Made by a program: the position numbers and the translations under genes. Positions 61,790 through 64,000 of a stretch of DNA of 64,000 nucleotides are shown one piece after another. Within the stretch, counting starts at the first letter, position 1, and the number at the start of each line of letters is the position of its first letter. The stretch is taken from the NCBI GenBank assembly GCA_037043455.1, contig JAWPHD010003277.1, positions 124,001-188,000 on the forward strand. Reading direction: 5' to 3'. The notes beneath the pieces are model-generated. The model was not told the origin of the DNA and searched no databases. It worked only from the letters and a program-made list of their open reading frames with translations. Origin of the DNA: Cyrtodaria siliqua (Eukaryota > Mollusca > Bivalvia > Adapedonta > Hiatellidae).

Positions 61790-62480
61790 GCTCTACTGGG
61801 AAATATCTATATCTATTTCCCAGTACGGAACATTGCTCGGCCTTTTCCGTCTGTGGCGGAAATGCCAAATGACGTTCCGATTGTTTTACGGACGTCTTCG
61901 TCAGATTCCGTCACTAGGAAATAACGATTACGGAAATTAACGAAGAGTTCCGGTTCCACTTGTTTTGTTTGTATGACGTAACGTCGTCTTGGATGATGTA
62001 ACGTCGTCTTGGCGTTCTCGTGCAAACTGACGTAAAAAGGCGTGAATCATTAGAAATATTAATAAAATATCATTTTAAATTATGTAATATAAAGTTTAAT
62101 AACCAGTGTTTTTGAGATACTGAAAATATCTCCCTCTCTAGATAAATGGCCCCGATATAAGAACTCGTGCTCCAAGGCAACAATTATTCTATTTAAGAAA
62201 TAGAACATCGTTTACTGTGAATTATCGTTTAATATATCACGGTTTGTCGTTCAATTGTAAACAATAATTTCACGAGCCCGAATCTAAAACCCTTAAATGT
62301 GAAAATAACGCACACATCTGAAATCTTTCGCATTGCTTTGCTTGCTCTCCTAACGTTGCATACGTTACAATGCGGAATGCGCAATGCGCAATGCTTATTC
62401 TCCTAACGTTGCAAAAGTTACAGTGATATATCGTTCAATATAACGAGATATTTTAAACTAGGCTATATAGTGCGGGTGTA
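61790..62480. other. Unassigned segment
   Basis: Minus-strand frame 62025-61813 (70 codons, ISATDGKGRAMFRTGK at the end) shows no family I know. A direct repeat 'acgtcgtcttgg' (61980 and 61999) and 'tctcctaacgttgca' (62347 and 62399) are the only structures seen. Confidence 0.3.
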
Positions 62481-62504
62481 TTAGAATATTAAATCAAATT
62501 ATTC

Positions 62505-62700
62505 ATGGAATTTTAAATTTTGAAATTTTGGAATTCTGAAATTTTGATTTTTGAATTTTGAAATTTTGAATTTTAAATTTAGAATTTTGAAATTTTGAAA
62601 TTTTGAATTTTTGAATTTTTGAATTTTTGAATTTTCGAATTTTGAAATTTTTGAATTTCGAAATTTTGAAATTTTGAATTTTGAATATTCATGAAAATTA
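62505..62700. repeat. Low-complexity 'gaattttgaaatttt' array
   Basis: An irregular mix of 'gaattttt' and 'gaaatttt' words, purely A/T/G on this strand. A lysine/phenylalanine-rich frame on the minus strand is a by-product. Confidence 0.9.
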
Positions 62701-63450
62701 AATTTTTCATACTTATTTTTCACAGGTCAATATACAAAAGTCTATAATCGTTTTTCAGGTCAATATACCTTTTTATTTTAAATCATGTGATCAACTTTTA
62801 ACCAATTGTATTCATTGAATAATTTGATTTAATAATAAAAACCAATGAAAATTAAAAAGAAAAAGAAAAAAAAAAAAAAAAAAGGGAAATCAGCAGGCTT
62901 GAACCCTACCTTCCTGAGGCTTCCGAATGTTTCGTAATAGTAATGATTTCAGTAGACTGGTTTACGAAAACGTCATTTCACAAGTGAAATGGTAACCTTT
63001 CAACATTACAAAATATGTGTTTATACCATTCAAGTTTTTCAGACGAGTTCTCTAGGAATTCAAGTTGTAAAGCATGTTTATAGCTGAAAAACTCAAAGAA
63101 ACTATTCATTTCTACCTTACCATGTGCAATTACTAAAGCTATATAAGCGAATTAAAACCGTTGTATTTTATCATAATAATAAAACAACTATTTAACGCCT
63201 TAGGAGTCAATGGATTAGAACTAATTATCAGAGGGAGTGACTACTGACCCGAGAAGGGTACTATTTTACGAGGTGGCACTTCATTGACTTCTAGGGAATT
63301 AAGTAGTGGTATACTATTTGCCAATTATGCTTTCCATATATATTTCCATTCGATTGAGTTATCATTTAAAAATAAACTATTCGGAAGCCTTACAAAGTAA
63401 ATATAAAAAGAGCATTAAGAATTGCAGGGCAATCCATAGTCCCCCACCGG
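62700..63450. other. Intergenic DNA, nothing recognised
   Basis: A poly-A run at 62868-62883 follows 'aaaagaaaaagaaa', possibly a retroposon tail. No gene. Confidence 0.4.
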
Positions 63451-63454
63451 CATA

Positions 63455-64000
63455 GACAAACATGTTCCAGACATTTTCTATGATGGAGGTCAAAGATCAA
63501 GGTCAAGGTCACAATTACCTTATTTTGGTACGTGACACACTGCTATCCCAAGATGTATTCACATACCAAGTTTGGTGTATCAGTTATAGTATTGAAAATA
63601 CGGTCCGGACAAGCATTTTCTATGACAGAGGTCACAAGTCAAGGTCAAGGTCACAGTGACCTTATTTTGGTAGGCGACACACCACTATCCCAAGATGTAT
63701 CCACATCCCAAGTTGGTATCTCTAAGTGTTATAGTATAGAAAATACGGTCCGGACAAGCATTTTCTATGACAGAGGTCACAGGTCAAGATCAAGGTCATA
63801 GGAACCTTATTTTGGTACGCGACCCACCGCTATCCCAAGATGTATTCACATACCAAGTTTGGTATCTCTAAGTGTTATAGTATTGAAAATACGGTCCGGA
63901 CAAGCATTTTCTATGCATTTTCTATGACAGAGGTTACAGGTCAAGGTCAAGGTCACAATTACCTTATGTTGGTATGCGATACACCGCTATCCCAAGATGT
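63455..64000. repeat. About 150-bp satellite with nuclear-receptor half-sites, reaching the window edge
   Basis: Four units seen, each with 'gcattttctatgacagaggt', 'caaggtcaaggtcac', 'ccttattttggta', 'cgctatcccaagatgtatt' and 'gtattgaaaatacggtccgg'. The array continues past 64000. The unit starting near 63895 has a short internal duplication ('ctatgcattttctatg'). Confidence 0.92.

Noticed and set aside
61813..62025. 70-codon minus frame ending near RAMFRTGK
   Set aside because: Balanced composition made it attractive, but no family is recognised and it lies between direct repeats; kept only as an unassigned segment.

Overview
The window is animal nuclear DNA, most likely from a mollusc and probably a bivalve. 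It is AT-rich, genes are split by GT-AG introns and sit far apart, and most of the sequence is repetitive. The mollusc call is an inference from the repeat style (long minisatellites, foldback elements, tRNA-derived SINEs, a 160-bp array with 'gttatggcccttga' motifs, a 145-bp satellite rich in 'caaggtca'). No species marker was read.

Three protein-coding loci are well supported. (1) Minus strand, 21500 to 5141: a multi-exon furin/kexin-type proprotein convertase. I placed 14 exons. The reading frame, intron phases and order of catalytic Asp, His, oxyanion Asn and Ser, P domain, one transmembrane helix and an 18-residue tail all agree; the N-terminal prodomain part (exon 2) is the only uncertain join. 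The substrate pocket differs from furin. (2) Plus strand, 48177-48842: a Tctex1-domain dynein light chain (DYNLT type) in a single coding exon, with a basic N-terminal tail carrying several R-R-x-S type sites. (3) Minus strand, 58898-60166: an intronless class A (rhodopsin-like) GPCR. Its first coding segment has been copied in tandem several times just upstream.

Layout: 1-5100 holds retroelement debris and the 3' flank of the convertase. From 5141 to 22000 is the convertase gene; its introns carry SINEs, a 49-bp minisatellite, a 113-bp tandem repeat, G-runs and an antisense LINE reverse-transcriptase fragment with an inactivated catalytic motif. From 22 to 47 kb I see no gene, only repeats: a roughly 40-bp minisatellite, dispersed copies of a 550-bp element, a GC-rich foldback element built from CGACA-like words with a 4-bp target duplication, two copies of a TA-flanked MITE, a nested foldback cluster at 34.8-37.2 kb, a SINE followed by a 31-bp minisatellite, a 600-bp GGAA array, the 160-bp array and an 11-copy 44-bp array. 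From 47 to 58 kb there are at least four copies of one retroelement 3' end, a degraded LINE, a tandem 180-bp repeat and an inverted-repeat element around the dynein light chain gene. After the GPCR, the window ends in a satellite whose units contain nuclear-receptor half-sites, one of them a perfect estrogen-response-type palindrome.

The three genes do not form an obvious pathway; their proximity looks incidental. The most unusual items are the divergent convertase, the GPCR 5'-end duplication and the structured foldback elements.
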